The translations under genes were made by a program, and so were the position numbers. Below are positions 16,894 to 25,451 of a stretch of DNA of 64,000 bases, in pieces. The stretch's first letter is position 1, and every line of letters begins with the position of its first letter. A model generated the notes under the pieces. The model searched no databases. It had not been told where the DNA came from and was given only the letters and a program-made list of their open reading frames with translations. The DNA is from UBA2256 sp964453055 (GTDB lineage Bacteria > Spirochaetota > Spirochaetia > Treponematales > Rectinemataceae), in the NCBI GenBank assembly GCA_964453055.1, contig CAYVOD010000001.1:1-64000 (forward strand), in the 5' to 3' direction.

Positions 16894-18981
16894 ATGCTTT
16901 ACACTTCGGAAATGAGGCGCCGGAGATTTGTCCCCTTCCTCCTCTCAATCTATTTGTTACTGTCTCTCATCGTTTCAGTTCGCGCTGAAGCTCAAGAAAT
17001 TCCATCAGCTCCTCCCCGCTTAGCCCTAGTTTTAGGCAACAGCGGCTACTCAGGTACGGGCAAGCTGGCCAATCCCGGCAACGATGCCAGGGACATGGGC
17101 GATGCCTTGGCCCAGTTGGGGTTTTCGGTGGAAGTACTCATCGACGCAGGGTTGGAGGACATGGAAAAGGCCGTGCTCGCCTTCAGGGATAGGCTGTCGG
17201 ACGATTCCGAGTCTGTCGGTCTTTTTTTCTATGCGGGGCACGGGGTACAGTCGAGTGGGGAGAATTACCTAATTCCCGTAGACGTGCAGATCCCCTCCGA
17301 ATCCCTTTTGAGAACTAGGGCAGTATCCCTGTATTTCGTGCTCGAAAGCCTGAAAGAAGCGAAAAACAAGCTCAACCTGGTCATACTGGACGCCTGCAGG
17401 GACAATCCCTTCGCATGGGCCAGATCGGGCAACCGGGGTCTGAGCATCGTGGGCAGCCAGCCGCCCGGCAGCATCGTCGTCTATTCCACCAGCGCAGGGA
17501 GCACGGCACAGGACGGCACAGGGCGCAACGGAACCTTTACAGGTGAAATGCTCAATCACCTTACCCAGCCAGGTTTGGAGATCAGCGAAATATTCAGGCG
17601 AACAGGCGCGGGAGTACAGGAAAAAACCTCGGGCGCCCAGATTCCGGCCATATACAGCCAATTTTTCGGGAGCTTCTATCCGGGCGGAATTCAGACGGCC
17701 GCGGTCGCTGCTACAGGGGAAGGTCCAGAGGAGCTGCCTGAGGACTTCTTCCTGCCCGCCTTTTTCGAAGACGCGCCGGCCTACGCGAAAAAAGCGATAG
17801 CCGCAGCTGAAGAGCAATCGTATAACGGCCAATGGCTCTCGGCCTGGCAGAGTCTTCTGGATGCCGATCCAAAGGAGACCGATCCCTTTATTTTAGCCCA
17901 AAAAATCAATATCGCCTTGAATGGTCATATCGAACATTCCAATTACCAAGGATTCGCTTTTGCCGACCTTGCCGAAGAGGAAGACTTGGAGACAATCCGC
18001 TTTACTTATTCCAAACCCTCGGAATATTTTGACTTCGATCCACATGCCCAGTTTTTCGCTTTAGAGAACAGCGACATCGCAATACCGCCAATCCTCTTCC
18101 TGGTCATGGGGGATTACTACCATACGCTGTGGCTCAACTACGCGGATTTTTACGACGATTGGGTGAAGAGCGAGGATGAAGCCTTCGACTTGGCTATGCG
18201 CTGCTACCAAGCGGCCGAAGAAGCGTATATCCTGGTCAACACCAGATCGGTACTGCGCTATGCCCAGCTGCTGACGCATATAGACCAGTACGAAAAGACA
18301 ATCGAACTCCTGCTGGAGATCGTGGACTGGGAACCGGAAAACAGCCAGGCACGGACCGCCTTGGCCGAAGCATACGCCCTAAGCGGGAACATCGATGAGG
18401 CATTTTATCATTACGAAATTCTCGCCTCGGCGGACCCCAGGAGCGACGATGCCTATGAAGCCTATTCCAAGGCTGCGGAGCTGGCGCTTCTCAACGGGCG
18501 ATCGCTTGAATTCGAAAATTACGTAGCGTCTTTGGAGAACTACTTTCCCGGTGACTCACTCTCGGTGCTGCTCAAGCATAAAAAAGCCGTAGCGGCCAAG
18601 GACTGGACCGCTGCCAGATTCCTGGCCGATGCCGGGATGCAGCGCTTCCCCGACGAGGTGTTTTTGCTCGACTCGCTTCTAGGGTCCTGGCTCGTCACCG
18701 CCGACGGCTACTTTAACGGTTTTGACTTTCTGGAGAATCAAGTCCTTAAAACCCAAGAGAACGCCGAACGGCTTGTCATGCTGCTCTTCTATAGGGCTGC
18801 CTACCGTTTCTACGGCATTCGGACGGGTTTTCTCGAAAAGACGCTCGCACAAATCCAGCTTACCGAAGACGACTTGGCCAAAGCCGAAGCCCTTCATGCT
18901 GGACTTCTATACGCGAACCCTGACCTCGAAGCCAACATCAAACTGATGCGCCAGCAGCTTGAAGCTTTCGCTCCACGTTGA
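16894..18981 (+). CDS. Exported caspase-like (C14) protease with TPR-like C-terminal half
   Basis: 695 residues. A signal peptide or N-terminal anchor lies at about 11-30. The caspase fold follows at about 42-260 with ALVLGNSGY, catalytic His116 in FFYAGHG and catalytic Cys168 in LDACRDNP, so the dyad is intact. The remaining 430 residues are helical and rich in repeats of TPR type (for example ALAEAYALSGNIDEAFYHYE near 490). Bacterial members of this group (orthocaspases/metacaspase-like) cut after basic or other residues; the targets are unknown. A tRNA gene and a DUF4384-like gene in the opposite direction follow. Caspase and DUF4384 domains are often found in one protein, so the neighbours may work together. 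Confidence 0.8.
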   Translation: MLYTSEMRRRRFVPFLLSIYLLLSLIVSVRAEAQEIPSAPPRLALVLGNSGYSGTGKLANPGNDARDMGDALAQLGFSVEVLIDAGLEDMEKAVLAFRDRLSDDSESVGLFFYAGHGVQSSGENYLIPVDVQIPSESLLRTRAVSLYFVLESLKEAKNKLNLVILDACRDNPFAWARSGNRGLSIVGSQPPGSIVVYSTSAGSTAQDGTGRNGTFTGEMLNHLTQPGLEISEIFRRTGAGVQEKTSGAQIPAIYSQFFGSFYPGGIQTAAVAATGEGPEELPEDFFLPAFFEDAPAYAKKAIAAAEEQSYNGQWLSAWQSLLDADPKETDPFILAQKINIALNGHIEHSNYQGFAFADLAEEEDLETIRFTYSKPSEYFDFDPHAQFFALENSDIAIPPILFLVMGDYYHTLWLNYADFYDDWVKSEDEAFDLAMRCYQAAEEAYILVNTRSVLRYAQLLTHIDQYEKTIELLLEIVDWEPENSQARTALAEAYALSGNIDEAFYHYEILASADPRSDDAYEAYSKAAELALLNGRSLEFENYVASLENYFPGDSLSVLLKHKKAVAAKDWTAARFLADAGMQRFPDEVFLLDSLLGSWLVTADGYFNGFDFLENQVLKTQENAERLVMLLFYRAAYRFYGIRTGFLEKTLAQIQLTEDDLAKAEALHAGLLYANPDLEANIKLMRQQLEAFAPR

Positions 18982-19046
18982 CATTTGCGGCACTTTGCAT
19001 TACTGTCCTGACCTGAGGTTAGCGAGGCCTCAAGACCTCGCTGCGC

Positions 19047-19120
19047 GACCCAGTAGCTCAGATGGATAGAGCGGCTGCCTCCTAAGCAGCAGGTCGGCCG
19101 TTCGAATCGGCCCTGGGCCA
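19047..19120 (+). tRNA. tRNA-Arg, anticodon CCT
   Basis: A complete cloverleaf can be drawn: D stem GCTC/GAGC, anticodon stem GCTGC/GCAGC around the loop CTCCTAA (anticodon CCT), and T arm GGCCG-TTCGAAT-CGGCC. The acceptor stem is GACCCAG/CTGGGCC with an A-C mismatch at 2-71. The 3' CCA is not encoded. A small hairpin (AGCGAGG/CCTCGCT) lies just upstream. Confidence 0.93.
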
Positions 19121-19139
19121 ACTATACAGCATACTATCC

Positions 19140-20120
19140 TCATGGAAGAATTTCATACACGACCATAGCCTCGGCATGATTCGCCGCGTTGGTCGATTCC
19201 ACCGAAAGACCTCTGGTGATGGCGAGTTCGGGCTGACCTTCCAAATCCGAGAAGTCAGCCTCCATGGTTTTGAAAGGCGCAAGCGAAGCGATCGCCTTGA
19301 CGTACTCGGTCCCGTAAGGAGCGCCGAGCTTATAGGTAAAGCGATCGGTCTCAGCGGGGAAGCGCATCGCCTCGCCTTTGGCAATCCGGCCCGAACCGCC
19401 GAATCGATTAGGCCAAATAAGTTGTGCGACACCGTTTACGTCAACATGATATATCTTAAGATAAGCATCTTTGCTGCAAGTAATTAGAAGCGAAAGACTT
19501 TCTCCGTCCCGATAGGTTGCTCCGATGCCGCGATCGCTAACCATGGAGAGCGTGAAATCGGAATTCGGCGAAGCGGCGCCTCCCGCCAGCGAGGCGAGAC
19601 TCGAAGCAGCCTGTATAGTCTGCAGCGTCGGCTCGACCCTCATGTCCCGGGGTAGCCGGGAGGAAGCAAAAACCACTGGGCGCTCCGCGATCAACTGCCC
19701 GGTCGACAGGTCGGTGATCGAAATCGTGACATGCGCCGACCCTTGATCGTTCTTGTATTTTCCATAGATGAGCGAGTCCACCTTCTCGGCACCGAAAAAA
19801 TCCTTGTACATTGCCCGGATGGACGGATCCATGGCCGCGGCTACCTGTTTGTCGAAAAGCTTGATCCTGGCGGTTTTCGCCAAAGCCTGACGCAGCTCAT
19901 CCTCGAGCCAGCGAGAAAAAGGCGTGGGCAGCTGGGTATCGGCGTAGCTGAAACTACCCAGTGCGGCTGTCATCGATGGCTTGTAGTAATCGGCCGTCAT
20001 TCCATCCAGAAAGGCGGAGAGCTCCATCGCCGGGGATTCTGCTTGCGCGCCAGGCATGAACACTGCGCAAAAAAACATCACCATAGCTATAAAACGCCTT
20101 ACCGAAACACGGCCTCGCAC
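19140..20120 (-). CDS. Exported protein with DUF4384-like C-terminal domain
   Basis: 326 residues with a signal peptide ending near PGAQA (residues 1-27). The middle part (about 45-165) resembles the region of surface or assembly proteins that builds a FlgO/curli-type fold (FSRWLEDELRQAL, IYGKY, VTISITDLSTGQLI). The C-terminal part (about 190-300) fits DUF4384: YRDGESLSLLITCSKDAYLKIYHVD, IWPNRF, then FPAETDRFTYKLGAPYGTEYVKAIAS. DUF4384 often accompanies caspase or serine/threonine-kinase modules, and a caspase gene is the next coding gene. No catalytic residues are evident. The family call is by pattern only. Confidence 0.65.
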   Translation of the reverse strand: MRGRVSVRRFIAMVMFFCAVFMPGAQAESPAMELSAFLDGMTADYYKPSMTAALGSFSYADTQLPTPFSRWLEDELRQALAKTARIKLFDKQVAAAMDPSIRAMYKDFFGAEKVDSLIYGKYKNDQGSAHVTISITDLSTGQLIAERPVVFASSRLPRDMRVEPTLQTIQAASSLASLAGGAASPNSDFTLSMVSDRGIGATYRDGESLSLLITCSKDAYLKIYHVDVNGVAQLIWPNRFGGSGRIAKGEAMRFPAETDRFTYKLGAPYGTEYVKAIASLAPFKTMEADFSDLEGQPELAITRGLSVESTNAANHAEAMVVYEILP

Positions 20121-20276
20121 AGGCGACCTCCGATTTTTAATTCCAAATCTGGCCTAATTATCCTCGACCTCTTCGAGGTTCGCAAGTACTAAGGTTTCGG
20201 CGTCGTTTGATGCTCGCGCAAGATACGCCAGCCCAAGGTTGACCGCAGCTCTGCCCGGCGGTTATGCTGAACGACG

Positions 20277-21506
20277 ATGAAGCTTTGGTTCAAGTATTCG
20301 GCGGGCATCGTTTTCGGTCTTCTGTTATTCGCGGTAAGCCCCCCATCGCTCTTCGGGTCCGGTGGTGCGTTCCATCAGGCCTCGGAAATCGCTTTGCGGA
20401 TAGGCTTCTATGTGCTCGAACTCCTCATACTGGTCAACCTCCCCTTGGCGGTAATCAAGCTGTATGAAGAAAAACGTTTCTGGGGCCTGACATTCAAAAG
20501 CCTTATTTTCTACGCACTTTCCCTCTTGGCCGCCTCGATTCTCGGCTTGGTAGCGGCCTTGATCGTACTGCCTATACGACTTCCCCTGCTCTCGGAAATA
20601 GTAGCTCCCTCCGCTAGAAGTTTCGGCGAAGGTTTTCTCGAAATATTTCCTGCGAATATTTCCGAATTGTTTTTGCGCTCCGGCGATTGGCCTTTGCCCG
20701 CCCTCGTCCTCTTTCTCTGCGTCGGCCTGGCGATGGCGCACGATCCGATAGCGTCCAAGACTTTCACGAACGTTTTGGATTCTCTGTCGCGGATTCTGCA
20801 CACGATCAATATTTTCGTCACCGAAATCGCGGGCGCTCTTCTGATTCCCATCTCGGCCCAAGCTTTTCATGCTCTAGCCGGTTCTCTAAAGGGAGGAATT
20901 TACGGGGCCTTCCTCCTATACCTAGGTCTAGCCTTCATCGCCCTTCTCTTCATTATAGTGCCCATGGCGCTTTTTTTTCTCAATGGGAAAAGGAATCCCC
21001 TGCCCCTGCTCTATTCGGGCTTGCCCGCCGCCCTGGCAGCGACGAGCTCCGGGAACCTCCGCTTCGCCCTAGGCACGATGATCAGGCAGTCCAGGGAGAA
21101 CCAGGGCGTAAAGCGGCGATATAACGCCATCTTCCTTCCCGGGGGAATGTTCGTCGGCAGGATCGGCACGGCGTTCGTCGCAGCCTTTTCATTCGCCGCA
21201 GTCCTCTCCTCCTACTCCCAGCTGGCGATTTCCCTTCCACGTCTCCTGCTCGTCGCCATTCTCATTCCTCTGGCCACCGTCGCTTCTTCTTCGTCATTGA
21301 GCAGCGGGCCTATAGCTGTCATCGCCCTGGCCTGCGCCCTTTTCGGGCGCGGATTCGAGAACGGCTACCTCATCATGGTTCCGATAGCCTTTCCGCTGGC
21401 GATGATAGCTGCTTTCTTAGACGCCCTTTGGATAGGTTCCGCGCAGTCTCTCATAGCCCGAGGCGCTCTCCAGGCCGATCCCAAGGAACCGCGCAATTTC
21501 ATCTGA
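20277..21506 (+). CDS. Sodium/dicarboxylate symporter family (SDF/DAACS) transporter
   Basis: 409 residues with about eight to ten hydrophobic segments. The SDF hallmark region, where the serine-rich hairpin loop occurs, appears as AALAATSSGNLRFAL near 250, and a second half (TVASSSSLSSGPIA) corresponds to the other re-entrant loop. The family imports glutamate, aspartate or C4-dicarboxylates with Na+ or H+. The specificity residues of the last helix (usually NMDGT) are not recognisable, so the substrate may differ. No clear ribosome binding site precedes the ATG. An EIIA gene follows after 112 bases. Confidence 0.7.
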   Translation: MKLWFKYSAGIVFGLLLFAVSPPSLFGSGGAFHQASEIALRIGFYVLELLILVNLPLAVIKLYEEKRFWGLTFKSLIFYALSLLAASILGLVAALIVLPIRLPLLSEIVAPSARSFGEGFLEIFPANISELFLRSGDWPLPALVLFLCVGLAMAHDPIASKTFTNVLDSLSRILHTINIFVTEIAGALLIPISAQAFHALAGSLKGGIYGAFLLYLGLAFIALLFIIVPMALFFLNGKRNPLPLLYSGLPAALAATSSGNLRFALGTMIRQSRENQGVKRRYNAIFLPGGMFVGRIGTAFVAAFSFAAVLSSYSQLAISLPRLLLVAILIPLATVASSSSLSSGPIAVIALACALFGRGFENGYLIMVPIAFPLAMIAAFLDALWIGSAQSLIARGALQADPKEPRNFI

Positions 21507-21618
21507 AGACCGTATGCGAAGAGGCCCGCGCCGCCCGGCGCGCTCGGGCTTCCGATGCGTACAACCTGCCGCCGCCGAGGCTTGACGCCTTGGAGTCAGC
21601 GCTCTACTATCCAGATAT

Positions 21619-22065
21619 ATGGATCTTATGACAGTTTTAAAACCCGAGCTCGTTGCCCTGCATCTTTCGGGGGAGAATAAGGATCAAATCATCGACGAGC
21701 TCGTCGACGTGGCTATGAAAAGCGGCAAGGTGCGCGACAAGGCGGAGGCGAAGGCTTCGGTCCTCGAGCGCGAAGGTCGGATGAGCACAGGGATGAAGCA
21801 CGGCATAGCCATTCCCCACGGAAAAACCCAGGCCGTGTCCGAACTTGTCGCCTGCGTGGGCGTTTCGGACGAAGAAGTGGATTTCGAAGCCTTGGATCAC
21901 AAGGGCTGCAGAATCTTCATCATGACCCTGTCCCCTCCGGACAAGACCGGTCCGCACCTCCAGTTCCTCGCCGAAGTGAGCATGCTCTTTAGAAGCGAAG
22001 AAAAACGGCAGGCGATTCTCAAGGCAAAAAGCTCCGAGGAACTGCTCGCGATCTTGAAGCCCTAA
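21619..22065 (+). CDS. Stand-alone PTS EIIA protein (fructose/nitrogen type)
   Basis: 148 residues, the size of PtsN-like EIIA. The phosphorylation site is His67 in GIAIPHGKT. No HTH, EIIB or EIIC is attached or adjacent, which suggests a regulatory protein more than a sugar carrier. Together with the HTH-EIIA at 6.4-7.1 kb, the window has two EIIA proteins and no permease. It ends in a shared terminator region with groES. Confidence 0.88.
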   Translation: MDLMTVLKPELVALHLSGENKDQIIDELVDVAMKSGKVRDKAEAKASVLEREGRMSTGMKHGIAIPHGKTQAVSELVACVGVSDEEVDFEALDHKGCRIFIMTLSPPDKTGPHLQFLAEVSMLFRSEEKRQAILKAKSSEELLAILKP

Positions 22066-22133
22066 TCTCGCGGGAACCGGCCCAGGCGAGGTATCACGAA
22101 GCCTGGAATCACGAAATGTAGCTCAAAGAACAT

Positions 22134-22165
22134 AAAAAAGGACTGCCTGTTACGGCAGTCCTTTT
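22134..22165. terminator. Bidirectional terminator between EIIA and groES
   Basis: The hairpin AGGACTGCC-TGTTAC-GGCAGTCCT has an A-run on its left and TTTTT on its right, so it can stop transcripts from both convergent genes. Confidence 0.92.
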
Positions 22166-22187
22166 TCGCTATCCTGGTTGCTTGGAT

Positions 22188-22454
22188 TTATTCAAGCACG
22201 GCGAGGATATCGGACATCTTGACGATGAGGTGCTCGGCGCCGCCGATCTTGATCTGGGTGCCCGCGTACTTGTCGTACATGACTTCATCGCCCGCCTTGA
22301 CCTTGATCACATCCTTGTCGGTTCCCACAGCGACGACCACGCCGGTCTGGGTTTTTTCCTGGGCGGTCTGCGGAATGATGATGCCACCCGCGGTCTTGGT
22401 CTCGCTCTCCTTGATTTTGATCAGAATGCGATCTCCCAAGGGTTTGACGTTCAT
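22188..22454 (-). CDS. groS: Co-chaperonin GroES (Cpn10)
   Basis: 88 residues. Family features are NVKPLGDRILIK at the start, the mobile loop with GGIIIP, and GDEVMYDKYAGT. It caps the GroEL ring during protein folding. groEL is not adjacent: the gene stands alone, with its own promoter and terminator. I see no CIRCE-type inverted repeat in its leader. The ribosome binding site is AGGAGG. Confidence 0.97.
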   Translation of the reverse strand: MNVKPLGDRILIKIKESETKTAGGIIIPQTAQEKTQTGVVVAVGTDKDVIKVKAGDEVMYDKYAGTQIKIGGAEHLIVKMSDILAVLE

Positions 22455-22499
22455 ACCTTATCCTCCTGAAATACAATTAAAGTAGAGTTGATCATAAGA

Positions 22500-22528
22500 A
22501 ATATAGAAAATCTAAGCCCGAGGGTCAA
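22500..22528 (-). promoter_or_regulatory. Promoter of groS
   Basis: On the minus strand TTGACC (complement at 22523-22528) and TATATT (complement at 22500-22505) are 17 bases apart. The site is about 45 bases before the groS start. Confidence 0.65.
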
Positions 22529-22602
22529 GAGAACCCGATGCTGCGGCGTCCCAAGTGGCATCGATAAATTCCGGCGGCGACGGCTGTCGGCCCTCCCATG
22601 TA

Positions 22603-22631
22603 TTGACAGCTTTCTTTCATTCGTGTTGAAT
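22603..22631 (+). promoter_or_regulatory. Promoter of the fab operon
   Basis: TTGACA at 22603-22608 and TTGAAT at 22626-22631 are 17 bases apart. The -35 is perfect and the -10 matches four of six. It points into fabH. Confidence 0.55.
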
Positions 22632-22638
22632 TATAGAA

Positions 22639-22665
22639 AATGACAAATTAACATTTTTTGTCATT
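22639..22665. promoter_or_regulatory. Inverted repeat, likely operator for the fab operon
   Basis: AATGACAAA (22639-22647) and its exact complement TTTGTCATT (22657-22665) are separated by nine bases. They sit between the -10 and the GGAG binding site of fabH, the position of a repressor site. The repeat does not look like the FapR or FabT consensus I know, so the binding protein is open. As RNA it would be a weak A/U-rich hairpin. Confidence 0.55.
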
Positions 22666-22680
22666 ATAAAGGAGCTGTCA

Positions 22681-23658
22681 ATGTCAGTTATACTGCGCTC
22701 CCTGGGGGCGAGCATAGCCCCTATTCGCATGAGCAACGAGGATATCGCCGAGCGTCTGGACACCACGGATGAATGGATCCGTTCCCATACAGGCATCGGC
22801 GCCAGGCATTTCGCGCCTAAGGGAATCATGACCAGCGACATGGCCGCCGAAGCCGCCAAAAAAGCCCTAGCCAAGGCGGGGATCGGCCCGAAAGAACTCG
22901 ATCTCATCGTGCTAGCCACAGCCACCCCCGACTACTTCGGCTTTCCAGCCACGGCCTGCATCGTGCAGGAAAAGATCGGCGCTTACGGCGTGCCCGCATT
23001 TGACATAACCGCCGGCTGCACCGGTTTCATCTACGCCCTCGATACCGCGTCCTCGATGCTGGAAGCCCGGCATGGACGCCACGCACTGGTCATCGGTTCC
23101 GACCTGCTGAGCAGGATCGCGGATTGGAGCGACAGGTCCACGGCCGTGCTTTTCGGCGACGGAGCCGGCGCCGCTGTCATCTCCCGGATCGACGAGGCAG
23201 GCCGGGGCTGTCTTTCCTTCATCTTAGGCGCCGAAGGTGCCGGGGCGAGGGATCTCTACCTGGAGCAGGCGATCAGGGACGACATCTGGGAACGAAGCGC
23301 GCCCACTGTGCCCACCCTGCGCATGGACGGGAAGAAGGTATACGAATTCGCCGTAAAATCGATCACCGTTTTGATAGAAAGGATCATGCATGCTACAGCA
23401 TATAGCCTCGAGGATTTCGATTGGATCATACCTCACCAGGCTAACGCCAGGATCGTCCAGGCCGCTGGCAAGCGCTTCGGAGTGCCGGCAGAAAAATTTT
23501 ACCTGAATATCGAAGAGTACGCGAACACCTCGGCCGCCAGCATTCCCCTCGCACTGGCCGAGATGGATGAAAAGAAATTGCTCAAGCCGGGCAATCTCAT
23601 TATGCTCGTGGGATTCGGCGCCGGTCTTACTTACGGATCAGCGGTCATACGCTGGTAA
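22681..23658 (+). CDS. fabH: 3-oxoacyl-ACP synthase III
   Basis: 325 residues, the normal length. The catalytic triad is visible: Cys113 in ITAGCTGF, His252 in IPHQANAR, and Asn282 in EYANTSAAS. It condenses acetyl-CoA (or another starter) with malonyl-ACP to begin fatty acid synthesis. It is the first gene of fabH-fabF-fabZ-fabV-rsmE, with AAAGGAG before the ATG and fabF 19 bases downstream. No acpP, fabD or fabG is present in the cluster. Confidence 0.96.
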   Translation: MSVILRSLGASIAPIRMSNEDIAERLDTTDEWIRSHTGIGARHFAPKGIMTSDMAAEAAKKALAKAGIGPKELDLIVLATATPDYFGFPATACIVQEKIGAYGVPAFDITAGCTGFIYALDTASSMLEARHGRHALVIGSDLLSRIADWSDRSTAVLFGDGAGAAVISRIDEAGRGCLSFILGAEGAGARDLYLEQAIRDDIWERSAPTVPTLRMDGKKVYEFAVKSITVLIERIMHATAYSLEDFDWIIPHQANARIVQAAGKRFGVPAEKFYLNIEEYANTSAASIPLALAEMDEKKLLKPGNLIMLVGFGAGLTYGSAVIRW

Positions 23659-23677
23659 ACGCGACAGGAGTTATCAC

Positions 23678-24943
23678 ATGAAACGAGAAATAGCGGTAAC
23701 AGGCCTCGGCCTCATCAGCCCCGTAGGCAACGACGTGGAAAGTTTTTGGGACGCTCTAATCAAGGGCGAATCGGGGGTTGGGGCAGTGACCCGCTTCGAC
23801 GCCTCGGCGTTGGAGAGCAGGATAGCGGCGGAGGTGAAAAATTTCGATCCATCGCCGTGGATGGACAAGAGAGAGGCCAGGAAGATGGCCTTGTTTTCCC
23901 AGTACGCAGTCGCGGCTTCGGTGCAGGCATGGAGGGACGCTGGTTTCCAGGAGGACGCAGAAGGCGCCCTGGCTTCGGGGTATCGATCAGAGCGGATAGG
24001 AGTTTGCCTCGGCAACGGCATAGGGGGCCTAGATGTTTTCGAAGAATCCCATGCCAAATTGATGGAGTCGGGGCCTGACAGAATGCCTCCCATGACCGTG
24101 CCTCTCATGATTTCAAACGAGGCGGCTGGCAATGTCGCCATGAGGCTGAAGATATACGGTCCGGCTTTCACCCAAGTCACAGCCTGCGCCTCTGGCACCG
24201 ATGCCGTCGGCCAGGCTATCGACTTGCTGCGAGCAGGACGGCTGGACGTAGCGGTCGCCGGCGGAACCGAGGCTGCTATTACCCTCTTCGCCATGTCGGG
24301 CTTCGGAAAACTCAAGGCCCTGTCCACGGGATACAACGAAAGCCCGACCAAGGGCTCCCGGCCTTTCGACGCGGCCAGGGACGGCTTTGTAATCGGCGAA
24401 GGCGCAGGCGTCCTGATACTGGAAGACTACGAAAAAGCCAAGGCCCGGGGGGCGAAAATCTATGCTATCGCATCAGGTTACGGCGCCACCTGCGATGCCT
24501 ACCATCTCACCGCTCCGGATCCTCAGGCAGTGCAGGGAGCCCGAGCCCTCCAGCTCGCCTTGGACGATGCCGGTCTGCAGCCGGAGGAAGTGGGCTACTA
24601 TAACGCCCACGGAACGTCCACGCCGCTTAACGATCCTACCGAAACCCTCATGGTCAAGCACTGCTTCAAGGATCATGCTAGGAAGCTGAAAATCAGCTCG
24701 ACCAAAAGCATGACCGGGCACTGTCTGGGAGCCACGGGGGCGCTAGAGGCTATAGTCTGCGTCAAGGCCCTCCAGACCGGATGGCTGCCTCCGACTATCA
24801 ACTTAGATTCTCCCGACATAGCCGGCGGCTGCGATCTGGATTACGTTCCCAATAAGGCGATCCAGTTCCAGGCTCAGGCCGCCTTGAGCGCGTCCCTGGG
24901 CTTCGGAGGGCACAATGGGGCGCTAGCGTTCAAGAAGATTTGA
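23678..24943 (+). CDS. fabF: 3-oxoacyl-ACP synthase II
   Basis: 421 residues from ATG 23678, preceded by ACAGGAG. A longer open frame upstream overlaps fabH and is rejected. The thiolase-fold triad is Cys170 (TACASGT), His311 (NAHGTSTPLND) and His348 (MTGHCLGATG). It elongates acyl-ACP with malonyl-ACP. The order after fabH is usual, and the spacing to fabZ (85 bases) is wider than elsewhere in the operon and could hold a secondary promoter (TTGACT near 24966). Confidence 0.96.
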   Translation: MKREIAVTGLGLISPVGNDVESFWDALIKGESGVGAVTRFDASALESRIAAEVKNFDPSPWMDKREARKMALFSQYAVAASVQAWRDAGFQEDAEGALASGYRSERIGVCLGNGIGGLDVFEESHAKLMESGPDRMPPMTVPLMISNEAAGNVAMRLKIYGPAFTQVTACASGTDAVGQAIDLLRAGRLDVAVAGGTEAAITLFAMSGFGKLKALSTGYNESPTKGSRPFDAARDGFVIGEGAGVLILEDYEKAKARGAKIYAIASGYGATCDAYHLTAPDPQAVQGARALQLALDDAGLQPEEVGYYNAHGTSTPLNDPTETLMVKHCFKDHARKLKISSTKSMTGHCLGATGALEAIVCVKALQTGWLPPTINLDSPDIAGGCDLDYVPNKAIQFQAQAALSASLGFGGHNGALAFKKI

Positions 24944-25028
24944 GCAGGCGCGCCTTCTTTCGGTTTTTGACTGGAGGCGCTATAGTAGACGAATAATCAA
25001 ATTCTGAGTATTGCCTGAAAAGGATAGC

Positions 25029-25451
25029 ATGATGAATACGATCGAACAGTACTTGCCCCATCGAAGCCCTTTCTTGTTCGTGGACGAAGCGCGGACCGAA
25101 GGGCAGACGATCATCGCTTCAAGAGTCTTCAAGGCTGAGGAATTTTTCTTCGCCGGGCATTTTCCAAAACACCCGGTGGTTCCCGGGGTACTCCTCATCG
25201 AAGCCCTCGCCCAGGCAGGAGGCGTAGGCGCCAAGCTTCTCGGTATAAGGCCTAAGGGGCTTTTCGTTCTCGCCAAGATTCGTTCGGCCAATTTCAGGAA
25301 GCCGGTTTTCCCCGGCGACAAGCTGGACATGGAGATCGAGATCTGCAAGTCCGGCACGCTGGTCCTTCACCAGAAGGGGCGAGGCAGGATAGGCGGCGAA
25401 CTGGCCGTGGAAGCCGAGTGGATAGCCATGTCATCGGGGGTTGAAGAATGA
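25029..25451 (+). CDS. fabZ: 3-hydroxyacyl-ACP dehydratase FabZ
   Basis: 140 residues from the first of two adjacent ATG codons. AAAAGGA lies just upstream and fits the second ATG (25032) slightly better. The hot-dog fold motifs are LPHRSPFLFVD, the catalytic His44 in GHFPKHPVVPG and Glu58 in LLIEALAQ. It dehydrates 3-hydroxyacyl-ACP to trans-2-enoyl-ACP, the substrate class of the next enzyme. The stop overlaps the fabV start in ATGA, so translation is coupled. Confidence 0.95.
   Translation: MMNTIEQYLPHRSPFLFVDEARTEGQTIIASRVFKAEEFFFAGHFPKHPVVPGVLLIEALAQAGGVGAKLLGIRPKGLFVLAKIRSANFRKPVFPGDKLDMEIEICKSGTLVLHQKGRGRIGGELAVEAEWIAMSSGVEE

Noticed and set aside
19019..19042. Rho-independent terminator of the caspase gene
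   Set aside because: The AGCGAGG/CCTCGCT hairpin has no T-run and is followed at once by the tRNA gene.
22455..22620. CIRCE heat-shock operator before groS
   Set aside because: No inverted repeat of the TTAGCACTC type is present in the leader.
23567..23677. N-terminal extension of fabF inside fabH
   Set aside because: The ATG at 23678 has ACAGGAG upstream and starts the KASII fold; the extension has no family match.
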